Shown: one piece after another, positions 1-7,127 of the stretch | How positions within the stretch are numbered: position 1 is the first letter of the stretch | Layout of the letters: the number at the start of each line of letters is the position of its first letter | Source of the DNA: CAZESS01 sp964414415 | Lineage (GTDB): Archaea > Thermoplasmatota > E2 > UBA202 > DSCA01 | Reading direction: 5' to 3' | DNA: 23,102 nt | Assembly (NCBI GenBank): GCA_964414415.1 | Contig: CAYPWJ010000022.1 | Coordinates: forward strand, 1 to 23,102 | The notes under the pieces: generated by a model | The model's database searches: none | Told to the model about the DNA's origin: nothing | The model's input: only the letters and a program-made list of their open reading frames with translations | Translations under genes and position numbers: made by a program

Positions 1-202
1 TAGAGCGAGAGGTGACAAAAAGTGAAACGAAATAATTCGCAGATAAGACAGTGACAAATAAGTAATAAAAAATTTTTTATAAAGCCTTGGTTTTGTCCAG
101 CTATAATAGTCAACATTTGCGTGTTTTCGAAAAAATGGAATGCAAAACGCAAATAGGGTAGCGTGTGCTAAACATTTATTAACGTGGTCGTTTTTCCCAT
201 GT
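1..202 (+). promoter_or_regulatory. AT-rich upstream region with inverted repeats and TATA box
   Basis: This stretch is far richer in A+T than the rest of the window and holds no convincing gene. It contains a perfect 12-base A6T6 palindrome at 67-78, two copies of GTGACAAA at 12-19 and 51-58, and an imperfect inverted repeat with arms at 115-127 and 144-154. The sequence CATTTATTAAC at 172-182 is centred about 26 nt before the ATG at 203, the spacing of an archaeal TATA box for a leaderless transcript. The A6T6 tract could equally serve the end of a gene lying outside the window. Confidence 0.5.
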
Positions 203-502
203 ATGATAATCGCCGAAGTGGCTATTTTCCCCACCTCGGAGGGCGTCTCAGTCAGCCGCTACGTACAACAGGCGTTGCAGGTGCTGGAGGACAGCGGGCT
301 TGACTACGAGACGGGCCCCATGGCCACCTGCATCCAGGCCGACAGCCTGCAGCAGATCTTCGACGTCGTCACCCGGATGCACGAGGCCATAGCGGAGATG
401 GGGGCCCGGCGCATCCACATCGACCTCCGGGTTGACCATCGACGGGACAGGGATGCAACGATGCAGTCGAAGCTCAAGGCTATCGGGAAGGACCGAGCAT
501 GA
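203..502 (+). CDS. Thiamine-binding (MTH1187/YkoF-type) family protein
   Basis: This is a 99-residue protein beginning MIIAEVAIFPTSEG. It matches the small ferredoxin-like-fold family of MTH1187 and YkoF, which bind thiamine or its hydroxymethylpyrimidine part. Family hallmarks are the N-terminal strand IAEVAIFP, the segment around DYETGPMATCIQAD, and the helix with MHEAIAEMGARRI leading to the strand IHIDLRVDHR. The reading frame is open further upstream to 140, but those residues do not look like the family, and the ATG at 203 sits about 26 nt after a TATA-like box. Its stop overlaps the rfcS start (ATGA), so it heads the rfcS-helicase operon. Why a cofactor-binding protein is coupled to replication genes is unclear. 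The family call is firm; the ligand is inferred. Confidence 0.85.
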   Translation: MIIAEVAIFPTSEGVSVSRYVQQALQVLEDSGLDYETGPMATCIQADSLQQIFDVVTRMHEAIAEMGARRIHIDLRVDHRRDRDATMQSKLKAIGKDRA

Positions 503-1455
503 AAGACCTGTGGATCGAGAAATACCGGCCGGACAGGCTCGACAGCGTCGTCGGCCAGGAGGGGGTCGTCGACAGCCTTCGCTCCTACGCCGCCTCGGGC
601 AGCATCCCGCATCTGCTGTTCGCCGGCCCGGCGGGGACAGGCAAGACGACGAGCGCCATCGCGCTCGCCAAGCACATCTACGGCGAGGCGTGGCGGGACA
701 ACTTCGAGGAGCTCAACGCCAGCGACGAGCGCGGCATCGACGTCGTCCGGGGGAAAATCAAGAACTTCGCTCGGACGGCGCCGCTCGGCGACGCCGAGTT
801 CAAGATCATTTTTCTCGACGAGGCGGACTCGCTGACCAGTGACGCGCAGTCGGCGCTGCGGCGGACGATGGAGCGCTACGCTCACATCTGCCGTTTTGTG
901 CTCTCCTGTAATTATTCGTCGAAGATCATCGAGCCGATCCAGTCTCGCTGCGTTGTCTTCCGGTTTTCGCCGCTGGACAGCGACGACATGCAGCCGTATC
1001 TGGAGCAGATCGCCGCCTCGGAGGGACTGGAGGTGACAGGTGACGGGATGGATGCGCTGCTCTACGTCGCGGGCGGTGACCTCAGGAAGGCTATCAACGC
1101 GCTGCAGACCTCTGCGACGCTGTCGGAGCGGATCGACGACGAGGTGATCTATCGGACGACGGCGACGGCGAAGCCTGAGGAGGCGAAGCAGCTGATGGAG
1201 ACCGCGCTGCGGGGTAACTTTTTGGAGGCGCGGGAGCAGCTGGATACGCTGCTCATCGAGTACGGGCTGTCCGGGGAGGACGTGCTGCAGGGCATGCACG
1301 GCGCTGTCTTTGATCTGCCGGTGCAGGAGAAGACGAAGGCGGACATCATCGAGCGAATCGGCGAGGCGGACTTCCGGATCGTGGAGGGCAGCAACGAGCG
1401 CATCCAGATAGAGGCACTGCTGGCTGCCATGGTCGTCGCGGGGAGACGGCGATGA
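499..1455 (+). CDS. rfcS: Replication factor C small subunit (clamp loader)
   Basis: This 318-residue AAA+ ATPase is the archaeal RFC small subunit, which works with RFC-L to load the PCNA clamp onto primed DNA. Visible motifs are the N-terminal WIEKYRP box, Walker A GPAGTGKT (43-50), Walker B FLDEAD (105-110), sensor 1 around SCN (136-138) and the SRC arginine-finger motif (149-151). The remainder forms the lid and the C-terminal collar domain. The length is normal for the family. The gene overlaps its upstream neighbour by 4 bases and the downstream helicase by 4 bases (both ATGA), so the three are almost certainly translated from one mRNA. No intein is present, although inteins are common in this gene in archaea. 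Confidence 0.97.
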   Translation: MKDLWIEKYRPDRLDSVVGQEGVVDSLRSYAASGSIPHLLFAGPAGTGKTTSAIALAKHIYGEAWRDNFEELNASDERGIDVVRGKIKNFARTAPLGDAEFKIIFLDEADSLTSDAQSALRRTMERYAHICRFVLSCNYSSKIIEPIQSRCVVFRFSPLDSDDMQPYLEQIAASEGLEVTGDGMDALLYVAGGDLRKAINALQTSATLSERIDDEVIYRTTATAKPEEAKQLMETALRGNFLEAREQLDTLLIEYGLSGEDVLQGMHGAVFDLPVQEKTKADIIERIGEADFRIVEGSNERIQIEALLAAMVVAGRRR

Positions 1456-3059
1456 CATGGCCGGACCTGGAGTACATCCGGGAGGGGGCGGTGGAGCGCC
1501 GTGAGTATCAATGGAATATCTTTCAGGCGGTGAAGGACCGCAACAGCCTGGTGGTGCTGCCGACGGGGCTGGGGAAGACCGTCGTCGCGGTGCTGGTGCT
1601 GGCGTACAGGCTGCAGCGGGGCAACGTGCTCATGCTGGCGCCGACGAAGCCGCTCTGTGAGCAGCATGCCGCCTCCATCGCGGCGATGACGACGGTGGAC
1701 GACGTCGTGGTGGTGACCGCGGAGGCGTTTTCGCCGGGGGAGCGAGGGGAGGCATATCGGAGCGGCAGGGTTGTCGTTGCGACGCCGCAGAGCGTGGAGA
1801 ACGACCTCGAGCGGGGTGTCGACGTCGGTGATTTCAGCCTTGTCGTGTTTGACGAGGCACATCGCGCCGTCGGCAAGTATGCCTACGTGGGGGTCGCCCG
1901 TCGGTATCTGCAGCGGGGCGCCCAGACGCTCGGGTTGACGGCCTCGCCCGGCAGCAGCTACAAAAAGCTTGCGGAGATGGCTGACAACCTGGGCATCGAG
2001 CACGTGGAGGTGCGCACCGAGCGGGATGACGACGTCCGGCCGTACCTGTCGCGGCGGAGGATGCGCTGGAAGTTCATCGAGATGCCACCCGAGATAAAGC
2101 ACATCGCCCGGAAGATCGACACGCTGCTCGATGAGTTCCTGGCGGAGCTGAAGCAATATACACGGCAGGCGCGTCATCTCAAGGCGAGTAAGCTCAGCAA
2201 GAAGGTGCTCATCGACATCCAGCGGCGTCTGCGCGGCAAGCTCGGGCAGCGGGGCGGTACGCTGTATGCGGCCGTCAGCGTTGTCTCGGCGACGATAAAG
2301 CTGGCGCATCTCAAGGACATGCTGACGAGCCAGGGTATCGATGCAGCCGAGAGCTACCTCGGGAAGATAGAGCTCGATGACTCAAAGGCTGCCGGGAAGA
2401 TACGGAAGAAGAAGCTGTATCGGGCTATCAGGAGCGAGATTCTGTCCACCGATGCGGGGCAGCCGAAGCTGGAGACGGCCAGGGAGCTGCTCGGCTCGCA
2501 TCTGAGGGGGCATCCAGATGGACGGGTGATGGTCTTCGCTGAGTACCGCGACACCATCGATCTGCTTGTCAGGGAGCTCAACGCGATGGATGGCGTGGAG
2601 GCGCGTAAGTTTGTCGGGCAGGCGACGGGCGGCGGCGCGGGGATGAGCCAGGAGGAACAGAAGCGGACGCTGGATGCCTTCGCCGCCGGTGATTTCAACG
2701 TGCTGGTGTCGACGAGCATCGGGGAGGAGGGCATCGACATCCCTGCGACCTCGTTGGTGCTCTTCTATGAGCCTGTTCCGTCGGCGATACGGCACATCCA
2801 GCGTCGCGGGCGGACAGCCCGGGATGGCGTGCCCGGCAACGTGGTCATCCTCATCATGAAGGGCTCGCGGGACGAGGCGTATTACTGGAGCAGCAAGAAC
2901 AAGGAGAAAAAGATGTACCGGCAGATCATGCGTCTCAAACGGGAGCTCGATGATAGAGACGCGGAGACACCGCCGGCGCCGGACGACCAGGAGGAGACCA
3001 GGGCATCCGCCGGGGCTAATCGGCCGTCGGGCCAGGCGCAGCTGGACCAGTTCACCTAA
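1452..3059 (+). CDS. Hef/FANCM-like superfamily 2 DNA helicase lacking the XPF nuclease domain
   Basis: This 535-residue helicase resembles the N-terminal part of archaeal Hef, the homologue of FANCM that remodels stalled forks. Motifs run in order: the Q-like region REYQWNIF (17-24), Walker A PTGLGKT (37-43), TPQS (111-114), DEAH (134-137), LTASPG (162-167), a basic helical insertion (about 215-330), VFAEYRDT (361-368), STSIGEEGIDIP (420-431) and motif VI QRRGRTAR (450-457). Full-length Hef continues into an XPF-type nuclease and helix-hairpin-helix domain; here the protein stops after a short charged linker. The last eight residues, QAQLDQFT, resemble a PCNA-interacting (PIP) box. The gene overlaps rfcS by 4 bases, which fits a role at the replication fork. 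The helicase family is clear; the PIP reading is inference. Confidence 0.93.
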   Translation: MTWPDLEYIREGAVERREYQWNIFQAVKDRNSLVVLPTGLGKTVVAVLVLAYRLQRGNVLMLAPTKPLCEQHAASIAAMTTVDDVVVVTAEAFSPGERGEAYRSGRVVVATPQSVENDLERGVDVGDFSLVVFDEAHRAVGKYAYVGVARRYLQRGAQTLGLTASPGSSYKKLAEMADNLGIEHVEVRTERDDDVRPYLSRRRMRWKFIEMPPEIKHIARKIDTLLDEFLAELKQYTRQARHLKASKLSKKVLIDIQRRLRGKLGQRGGTLYAAVSVVSATIKLAHLKDMLTSQGIDAAESYLGKIELDDSKAAGKIRKKKLYRAIRSEILSTDAGQPKLETARELLGSHLRGHPDGRVMVFAEYRDTIDLLVRELNAMDGVEARKFVGQATGGGAGMSQEEQKRTLDAFAAGDFNVLVSTSIGEEGIDIPATSLVLFYEPVPSAIRHIQRRGRTARDGVPGNVVILIMKGSRDEAYYWSSKNKEKKMYRQIMRLKRELDDRDAETPPAPDDQEETRASAGANRPSGQAQLDQFT

Positions 3060-3066
3060 CGACCAG

Positions 3067-3100
3067 AAATAATATATATCTCTATATACTCTATATAGTG
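3067..3100 (+). promoter_or_regulatory. TATA-rich promoter of the coiled-coil gene
   Basis: AATATATAT at 3071-3079 is centred about 26 nt before the ATG at 3101, so transcription probably begins at the start codon. Two further TATA-like stretches follow at 3083-3088 and 3092-3097, which is unusual and may blur the start site. Confidence 0.6.
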
Positions 3101-3307
3101 ATGGTGCAGGCTTCTTTGACCCAGACCACACAGCGAGAGATACTCAAGGAAGAGCGAGCGAAGGTAGCACAGCGGCTCGACCGGCTGAACGACATGCTCG
3201 ACGACTGCGACGACGAGGCGGCAGCGGGGCTCAGAGACCTCCGCGCGGCGACCCGCGAACAGCTCAACGAGCTCGACCAGCAGCTCGACCGGCTCCAGCA
3301 GACATAA
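3101..3307 (+). CDS. Small coiled-coil protein of unknown function
   Basis: This 68-residue protein was not matched to a named family. It is almost entirely predicted helix with heptad-like spacing of leucines (RLDRLNDMLDD, QLNELDQQLDRLQQ), so a two-helix coiled-coil hairpin is likely. It has no cysteines, signal peptide or membrane segment. A GTG codon directly precedes the chosen ATG, but the TATA spacing favours the ATG. The gene has its own promoter and ends 37 bases before the release-factor-like gene, on the same strand. It could be a partner of that protein, but adjacency is the only evidence. Codon use is like that of its neighbours, and the open frame with a well-placed promoter makes it likely to be real. 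Confidence 0.7.
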   Translation: MVQASLTQTTQREILKEERAKVAQRLDRLNDMLDDCDDEAAAGLRDLRAATREQLNELDQQLDRLQQT

Positions 3308-3315
3308 CAGGCATC

Positions 3316-3344
3316 GTTAAATAGCCAGCCATCCTTCTTTTGCC
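3316..3344 (+). promoter_or_regulatory. Promoter of the release-factor-like gene
   Basis: TTAAATA at 3317-3323 is centred 25 nt before the ATG at 3345. This implies a leaderless mRNA separate from the upstream coiled-coil gene. Confidence 0.55.
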
Positions 3345-4415
3345 ATGTCGTCATGCAGCCAGGCGCTCCACCGGCTCTCCGACGTCTACGACGAAGCAAG
3401 CCGCGACACCTACGTCAGCCTCTACTACGACGGCCGCGACGAGCGGTTCCTCCACCGGCGGACGAAGGCGATACAGCGCGCACTCGACGGGCCAGAGCGG
3501 GAAAACTTCGAGGCGACAATGGAACACATCCATGCATACCTGGACAGCCACAGCGGTCCGGCAGCCGTCTTTGCCTCCGACCGGCATGCCTTTTTCTACG
3601 CGATGCAGCCGACAACGACGCCGCCCAACGCGCTCGTCGTCGACTCGTCGCCCTACATCCGGCCGCTGGCGGCGCTGGCCGACGAATGGCGGGCGTTTTC
3701 CCTGCTGCTCCTCAACCATCACCACGCACGGCTCTACGACATCTCCTGCAGCGAGGTAGCCGTCCAGGAGGACCTCTCCACGCGCATCAAGAACAGGCAC
3801 AGCAAAGGCGGATGGTCGCAGGCGCGGTTCCAGCGCATCCGGACGGGTGCCATCAACCGATTTTTCGACGAGGTCGCCGAGGTGCTGCCCGACGATCCGC
3901 TCATCCTCGCCGGGCCGGGCCAGGCGAAACACGAGTTCCACAACCGGCTGCCATCGCACGTGCAGGAGCAGGTCATCGCCGTCATCGACACCGAGATGGA
4001 CGACGAGCGAGCGCTGCTGCAGGCGTCACTCGAGGAGGCATCGGCCTACGAGCGGCAGCATCATGAAGAACTGCTGACCCGGCTGAAAAGAGAGGTGCTG
4101 ACCGACGGCCTGGCGGCCTACGGCGTCGAGGCGGTGCAGCGCGCGGCGCAGAACGGCCAGGTCGAGGTGCTGCTCGTCGAAAAAGACTACAGGCTACCCG
4201 GATGGATATGCGAGCGATGTCAGCTTGTCCGCCCCGGGGCGGCAGCGCGCTGCAGCAGCTGCGGCCAGCCGGTGTCAAAGGTCGACGTCGTCGAGGAAAT
4301 CATCGAGTTCGCCGAGCGGACCGACGCCGCCGTCGAGTTCCTCGCCGGCGAGGCGATGGAGGACTTTGGCCACGTGGCGGCGCTGCTCCGCTACCGGATT
4401 CAGGGAAACGTGTAG
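3345..4415 (+). CDS. Vms1/VLRF1-like release-factor paralogue with GGWSQ loop and zinc ribbon
   Basis: This 356-residue protein belongs to the eRF1-related group that includes yeast Vms1/human ANKZF1 and the bacterial and archaeal VLRF1 proteins, which release nascent chains from stalled large ribosomal subunits. The key sign is KGGWSQARFQR (154-164), matching the catalytic loop where classical aRF1 has GGQ; Q159 would be the catalytic glutamine. A long helix rich in E and R follows (about 205-255), then an L7Ae/eL30-like segment that contains a four-cysteine zinc ribbon (C289, C292, C303, C306). The N-terminal codon-reading NIKS domain of aRF1 is not seen, arguing against a stop-codon factor. 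Its 3' end overlaps the convergent LEA14-like gene by 16 bases. Family membership is well supported; its role in ribosome rescue is inferred. Confidence 0.82.
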   Translation: MSSCSQALHRLSDVYDEASRDTYVSLYYDGRDERFLHRRTKAIQRALDGPERENFEATMEHIHAYLDSHSGPAAVFASDRHAFFYAMQPTTTPPNALVVDSSPYIRPLAALADEWRAFSLLLLNHHHARLYDISCSEVAVQEDLSTRIKNRHSKGGWSQARFQRIRTGAINRFFDEVAEVLPDDPLILAGPGQAKHEFHNRLPSHVQEQVIAVIDTEMDDERALLQASLEEASAYERQHHEELLTRLKREVLTDGLAAYGVEAVQRAAQNGQVEVLLVEKDYRLPGWICERCQLVRPGAAARCSSCGQPVSKVDVVEEIIEFAERTDAAVEFLAGEAMEDFGHVAALLRYRIQGNV

Positions 4416-4894
4416 CCTGCGGTGAACGGCTGGCGGAACGTCGCCAGGCCAAAGAGCACGGCGCCGCTGACCTGGCCGTCGAGCGTGATGGTGAAACGCT
4501 GTCCCTTTACGGCGTCTATGATGCCAGATGTCACGTCGGCGAGCGAAAGCGTGACATCCATTGTCTTGTTAACGGAGCTATGCGCCGGCACGTCGACACC
4601 TGAAAACCGGCCGTCTCCCACCCGCGTGTCACCGATGTAGATGTCAAAGGCGGTCGCCATGTCTGAGATGTCATGACCGGCAGGGTTGCGCAGCTGCATG
4701 TGGATGGTGACGGTGAGCGACTGATGCCGGACGACCTCGGCCAGGAAGTCATCCGGGAGCGACGCGTCGGTCACGGTGACATCGATATCCCGGATGGCGG
4801 ATACATCCCGGTAATAGACGAAGCCGGCTGCCGCGCCGGCAGCCACGACCACGGCGGCGATTGCAGCCGCCGCCATCCAGCGCTTGGCTACCAT
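4400..4894 (-). CDS. Membrane-anchored LEA14-like (WHy domain) protein
   Basis: This 164-residue protein has an N-terminal membrane anchor (about residues 7-29, alanine- and valine-rich, followed by YYRDVSAIRDI). The outside part resembles the LEA_2/WHy beta-sandwich, with the typical run VTIHMQLRNPAGHDI, a central segment FDIYIGDTRVGDGRFSGVDVPAHS, and the C-terminal strands ITLDGQVSGAVLFG. Archaeal proteins of this group are linked to desiccation or stress tolerance, but no enzymatic role is known. The start codon lies inside the end of citF (7-base overlap), so it is probably co-expressed with citF by translational coupling. It meets the release-factor-like gene tail to tail. Confidence 0.8.
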   Translation of the reverse strand: MVAKRWMAAAAIAAVVVAAGAAAGFVYYRDVSAIRDIDVTVTDASLPDDFLAEVVRHQSLTVTIHMQLRNPAGHDISDMATAFDIYIGDTRVGDGRFSGVDVPAHSSVNKTMDVTLSLADVTSGIIDAVKGQRFTITLDGQVSGAVLFGLATFRQPFTAGYTFP

Positions 4895-6429
4895 CCCGTC
4901 ACGCTGCGCACCACGTCCAGCGTGGTGCCGTCGCGGTACTCCGTCAGCGCGATGATCTCGTCGCCGAGGTTCGGCTGCTTCGGGGTGCCGCAGAGCCGCG
5001 CTGCCTCCCGCTGCAGCGTCTCGATGTCCACGACGTCGAGGTCCGAGTGCTGCAGTGCATCGAGCAGGTCGTCCCTGTCGGGGTTGACGGCGATGCCTCT
5101 ATCTGTCACGACGACGTCGACGACGTCGCCCGGCGTCGACACCGTCGTCACGTTTTCCCGGACGACGGGGATGCGCCCCCTGATGAGCGGCGCCAGGATG
5201 ACGGTGACGTCGGAGCCCGACGCGGCGTCCTGATGCCCGCCGATGCCGTGGAGGAGCATGCCGTCGGAATGCGTGTTGACGTTGACGTTGAACGAGGTGT
5301 CGACCTCGGTGGCACCCAAAAAGCAGGCGTCCTGCCGGTCGACGATGCAGCCGCCGGTGTGCGGGTCGCCGAACATGACATGGGGTACCTCGACATGTGA
5401 GCGGTTGGTGCGCAGGGACTCAGCGGCCTGCAGATCGAAGCTCTGCGCGTCCAGGATGGCGTCGATGGTCCCGTCCTCGAGCATGTCGACCACGAAGCCG
5501 GTGATGCCGCCCATGACGAAGGAGCCGTCGACGTCGTGCCTGCACATGTAGTCATGCAGGAACTTGGTGACCGCCAGCGACGTGCCGCCGGCGCCCGCCT
5601 GGAACGAGAAGCCATCGACGAGCATGTCGGCCTCGGCCAGCAGCTGGACGACCTGTTCAGCCATCTGCAGACGCGACGGGCTCCTGGTGATCTCCATCGT
5701 CCCTGTCTTGATGCCCCCGGGGTCGCCGATGGAGTCCACCTCGACGACGTGGTCAACCCAGGTCTGCGAGATGGAGACCGGCGTCACCGGGTATGGCTGC
5801 AGGTTGTCCGTCACCACAACGACGTGGTCGGCGTACATGGCATCGGCGTAGGCGAAGCCCATCGCTCCAAACGCCGATTCACCTATGCAGCCGGTGCAGT
5901 TCCCGTAGTCATCGGCGATCGGCGCCGCCAGAAACGCGACGTCGACGTGCAGGTCGCCCGACGCCAGCGCACGTGCGCGGCCGCCGTGAGAGCGAAGCAC
6001 GTTGGGCTCCTTCAGCTTGCCGCCCCTGGAGACATAGGCGCCGAGGGGGCCGTTCATGCTCCCGTGGATGGCGGTCACGACGCCGTCCTTGACATGGTCG
6101 ATGAGCGGCTCGTGGACGGGGAACAGCGCCGACGAAGCAATCGTGATGTCCTTGATGCCCATCCGCGCCAGCTCCGCCACCACCATATTGACGACTGCGT
6201 CGCCGTTCCGCAGGTGATGATGAAACGAGATCGTGTCGCCGTCGTCGACACCTGTCTTTTTGATCGCCTTCCGTATAGAGTCGAGGAGCTTGCTGTCGGA
6301 GGGATAGACAGCCCGGAGCGGCGGGCCGTAGCGTCGTCCCGACGGCCTGGTGGCAAACGCCCCCTGGTAGGGCTGCAGCGTCCGTCCGGCAAGCTCTTCC
6401 GGTATCTCGCGTCCAACCGCGTTATGCAT
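4888..6429 (-). CDS. citF: Citrate lyase alpha subunit (citrate:acyl-carrier CoA-transferase type)
   Basis: This 513-residue protein matches CitF across its full length. Recognisable blocks include the N-terminal GREIPEELAGR, TISFHHHLRNGDAV, GLSSALFPVHEP-like SSALFPVHEPLIDHV, DDYGNCTGCIG, DPGGIKTGTMEITRSP, SFQAGAGGTSLAV, and NVNVNTHSDGMLLHG. In bacteria CitF transfers the thioester carrier from acetate to citrate and acts with CitE (lyase) and CitD (carrier protein). Neither partner lies in this window, so it may act alone as a CoA-transferase on another organic acid or with distant partners. A TATA box centred 25 nt upstream of the ATG indicates a leaderless transcript. The downstream LEA14-like gene overlaps by 7 bases. 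The family is clear; the substrate in this organism is not known. Confidence 0.9.
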   Translation of the reverse strand: MHNAVGREIPEELAGRTLQPYQGAFATRPSGRRYGPPLRAVYPSDSKLLDSIRKAIKKTGVDDGDTISFHHHLRNGDAVVNMVVAELARMGIKDITIASSALFPVHEPLIDHVKDGVVTAIHGSMNGPLGAYVSRGGKLKEPNVLRSHGGRARALASGDLHVDVAFLAAPIADDYGNCTGCIGESAFGAMGFAYADAMYADHVVVVTDNLQPYPVTPVSISQTWVDHVVEVDSIGDPGGIKTGTMEITRSPSRLQMAEQVVQLLAEADMLVDGFSFQAGAGGTSLAVTKFLHDYMCRHDVDGSFVMGGITGFVVDMLEDGTIDAILDAQSFDLQAAESLRTNRSHVEVPHVMFGDPHTGGCIVDRQDACFLGATEVDTSFNVNVNTHSDGMLLHGIGGHQDAASGSDVTVILAPLIRGRIPVVRENVTTVSTPGDVVDVVVTDRGIAVNPDRDDLLDALQHSDLDVVDIETLQREAARLCGTPKQPNLGDEIIALTEYRDGTTLDVVRSVTGW

Positions 6430-6459
6430 AAAAAGCAGAATAAGAACGATATTTAAAGA
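6430..6459 (-). promoter_or_regulatory. citF promoter
   Basis: On the reverse strand CTTTAAATAT (6449-6458) is centred about 25 nt before the citF ATG. It lies in the short gap after pcc1, so citF can be transcribed independently of the exosome superoperon. Confidence 0.65.
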
Positions 6460-6466
6460 GGTTGTG

Positions 6467-6697
6467 CTATCGCCCCGTCGTGGCCAGCTCGCCGACGCGC
6501 TCCGCCAGGTCTATCCATTCCAGAAACGAGTTGCAGGCCGCCCGGAGATGCGCCGCGTTGTCGGCCGTCACCGTCAGCCGGAGTTCGTCGCCGCTGCAGG
6601 CGACGTCGACGTCGGCGCGGGGCACATCCTCCTGTCCAACGGCGGTGCAGAGCAGCCTCGCACGATGGTGCCTGATGACGATGGAGGCGGTGTGCAT
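6467..6697 (-). CDS. pcc1: KEOPS complex subunit Pcc1
   Basis: This 76-residue protein matches Pcc1, the small dimerising subunit of KEOPS, which with Kae1, Bud32 and Cgi121 makes the t6A modification on tRNAs that read ANN codons. The family pattern is two strands followed by a helix: VDVACSGDELRLTVTADNAAHLRAACNSFLEWIDLAERV. The frame is open upstream to 6784, but that extension only shadows rpoP; the ATG at 6697 lies 14 bases after the rpoP stop. Its place at the end of the exosome-proteasome superoperon is the usual archaeal arrangement. Other KEOPS genes are not in the window. Confidence 0.88.
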   Translation of the reverse strand: MHTASIVIRHHRARLLCTAVGQEDVPRADVDVACSGDELRLTVTADNAAHLRAACNSFLEWIDLAERVGELATTGR

Positions 6698-6711
6698 GAC
6701 CGTGGACCGTG

Positions 6712-6852
6712 CTACCGGGCTTTGAGTTTCTTGGCGACGGTGCCGCGCTCCTTGTAGAACATCTTGCCGCCGCAGATGGGGCACTTGATGCCCATCTTTT
6801 CAGGGTCGATGTCCACCGTCCGGCCGCAGCGGCCGCAGCGGTACGACGGCAT
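6712..6852 (-). CDS. rpoP: DNA-directed RNA polymerase subunit P (Rpb12)
   Basis: This 46-residue zinc-ribbon subunit of RNA polymerase has C-x2-C (YRCGRCGR) and C-x2-C (IKCPICGG) pairs and ends with FYKERGTVAKKLKAR, typical of archaeal RpoP. A longer frame reaches 6951, but the ATG at 6852 overlaps the eL43 stop by one base (TAATG) and gives the normal family length. It follows the eL43 gene and precedes pcc1, as in most euryarchaea. Confidence 0.95.
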   Translation of the reverse strand: MPSYRCGRCGRTVDIDPEKMGIKCPICGGKMFYKERGTVAKKLKAR

Positions 6853-7127
6853 TATTCCTCCTCGGCCAGCACGCTCTTGATCGTCTGTTTCGCCTCGATA
6901 CCGGCGTCGGTCTGCGGGGCGTAGGCACCGCCCGCTATCTTGGTGCCGCATTTACGGCAGGTCCACACGCCGCTTCCCGCACGCGTGACCTTTCTGTGGC
7001 CGCATGCAGGGCATGGATACGCCTGGCGCTGTTTCTCGTCGATCTTCCGGTACTTGTTCCGGGCTTTGACGCCGTAGCGGGCACCGAACTTGCCGGTGCC
7101 AGCTGCCTTTTTAGTCCTTTTTGCCAT
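6852..7127 (-). CDS. rpl37ae: Ribosomal protein eL43 (L37Ae)
   Basis: This 91-residue ribosomal protein has the basic N-terminus KRTKKAAGTGKFGARYGVK and a zinc-binding set CPACGHRKV / WTCRKCGT typical of eL43. The length is normal. The start lies 17 bases inside the end of rrp42, and the stop shares one base with the rpoP start, so it is embedded in the superoperon and likely translated by coupling. Confidence 0.96.
   Translation of the reverse strand: MAKRTKKAAGTGKFGARYGVKARNKYRKIDEKQRQAYPCPACGHRKVTRAGSGVWTCRKCGTKIAGGAYAPQTDAGIEAKQTIKSVLAEEE

Noticed and set aside
1..202. Thiamine pyrophosphate riboswitch before the thiamine-binding gene
   Set aside because: The conserved TPP aptamer sequences (CTGAGA and the later ACCTGATC-like block) are absent, and the mRNA appears leaderless.
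304..2309. Long reverse-strand open frames opposite rfcS and the helicase gene
   Set aside because: They mirror the codon structure of GC-rich genes, show low-complexity Arg/Leu/Pro content and no family features, while the forward strand carries unmistakable proteins.
5536..6456. Forward open frame opposite citF
   Set aside because: It is an antisense shadow; CitF matches its family across the whole length on the other strand.
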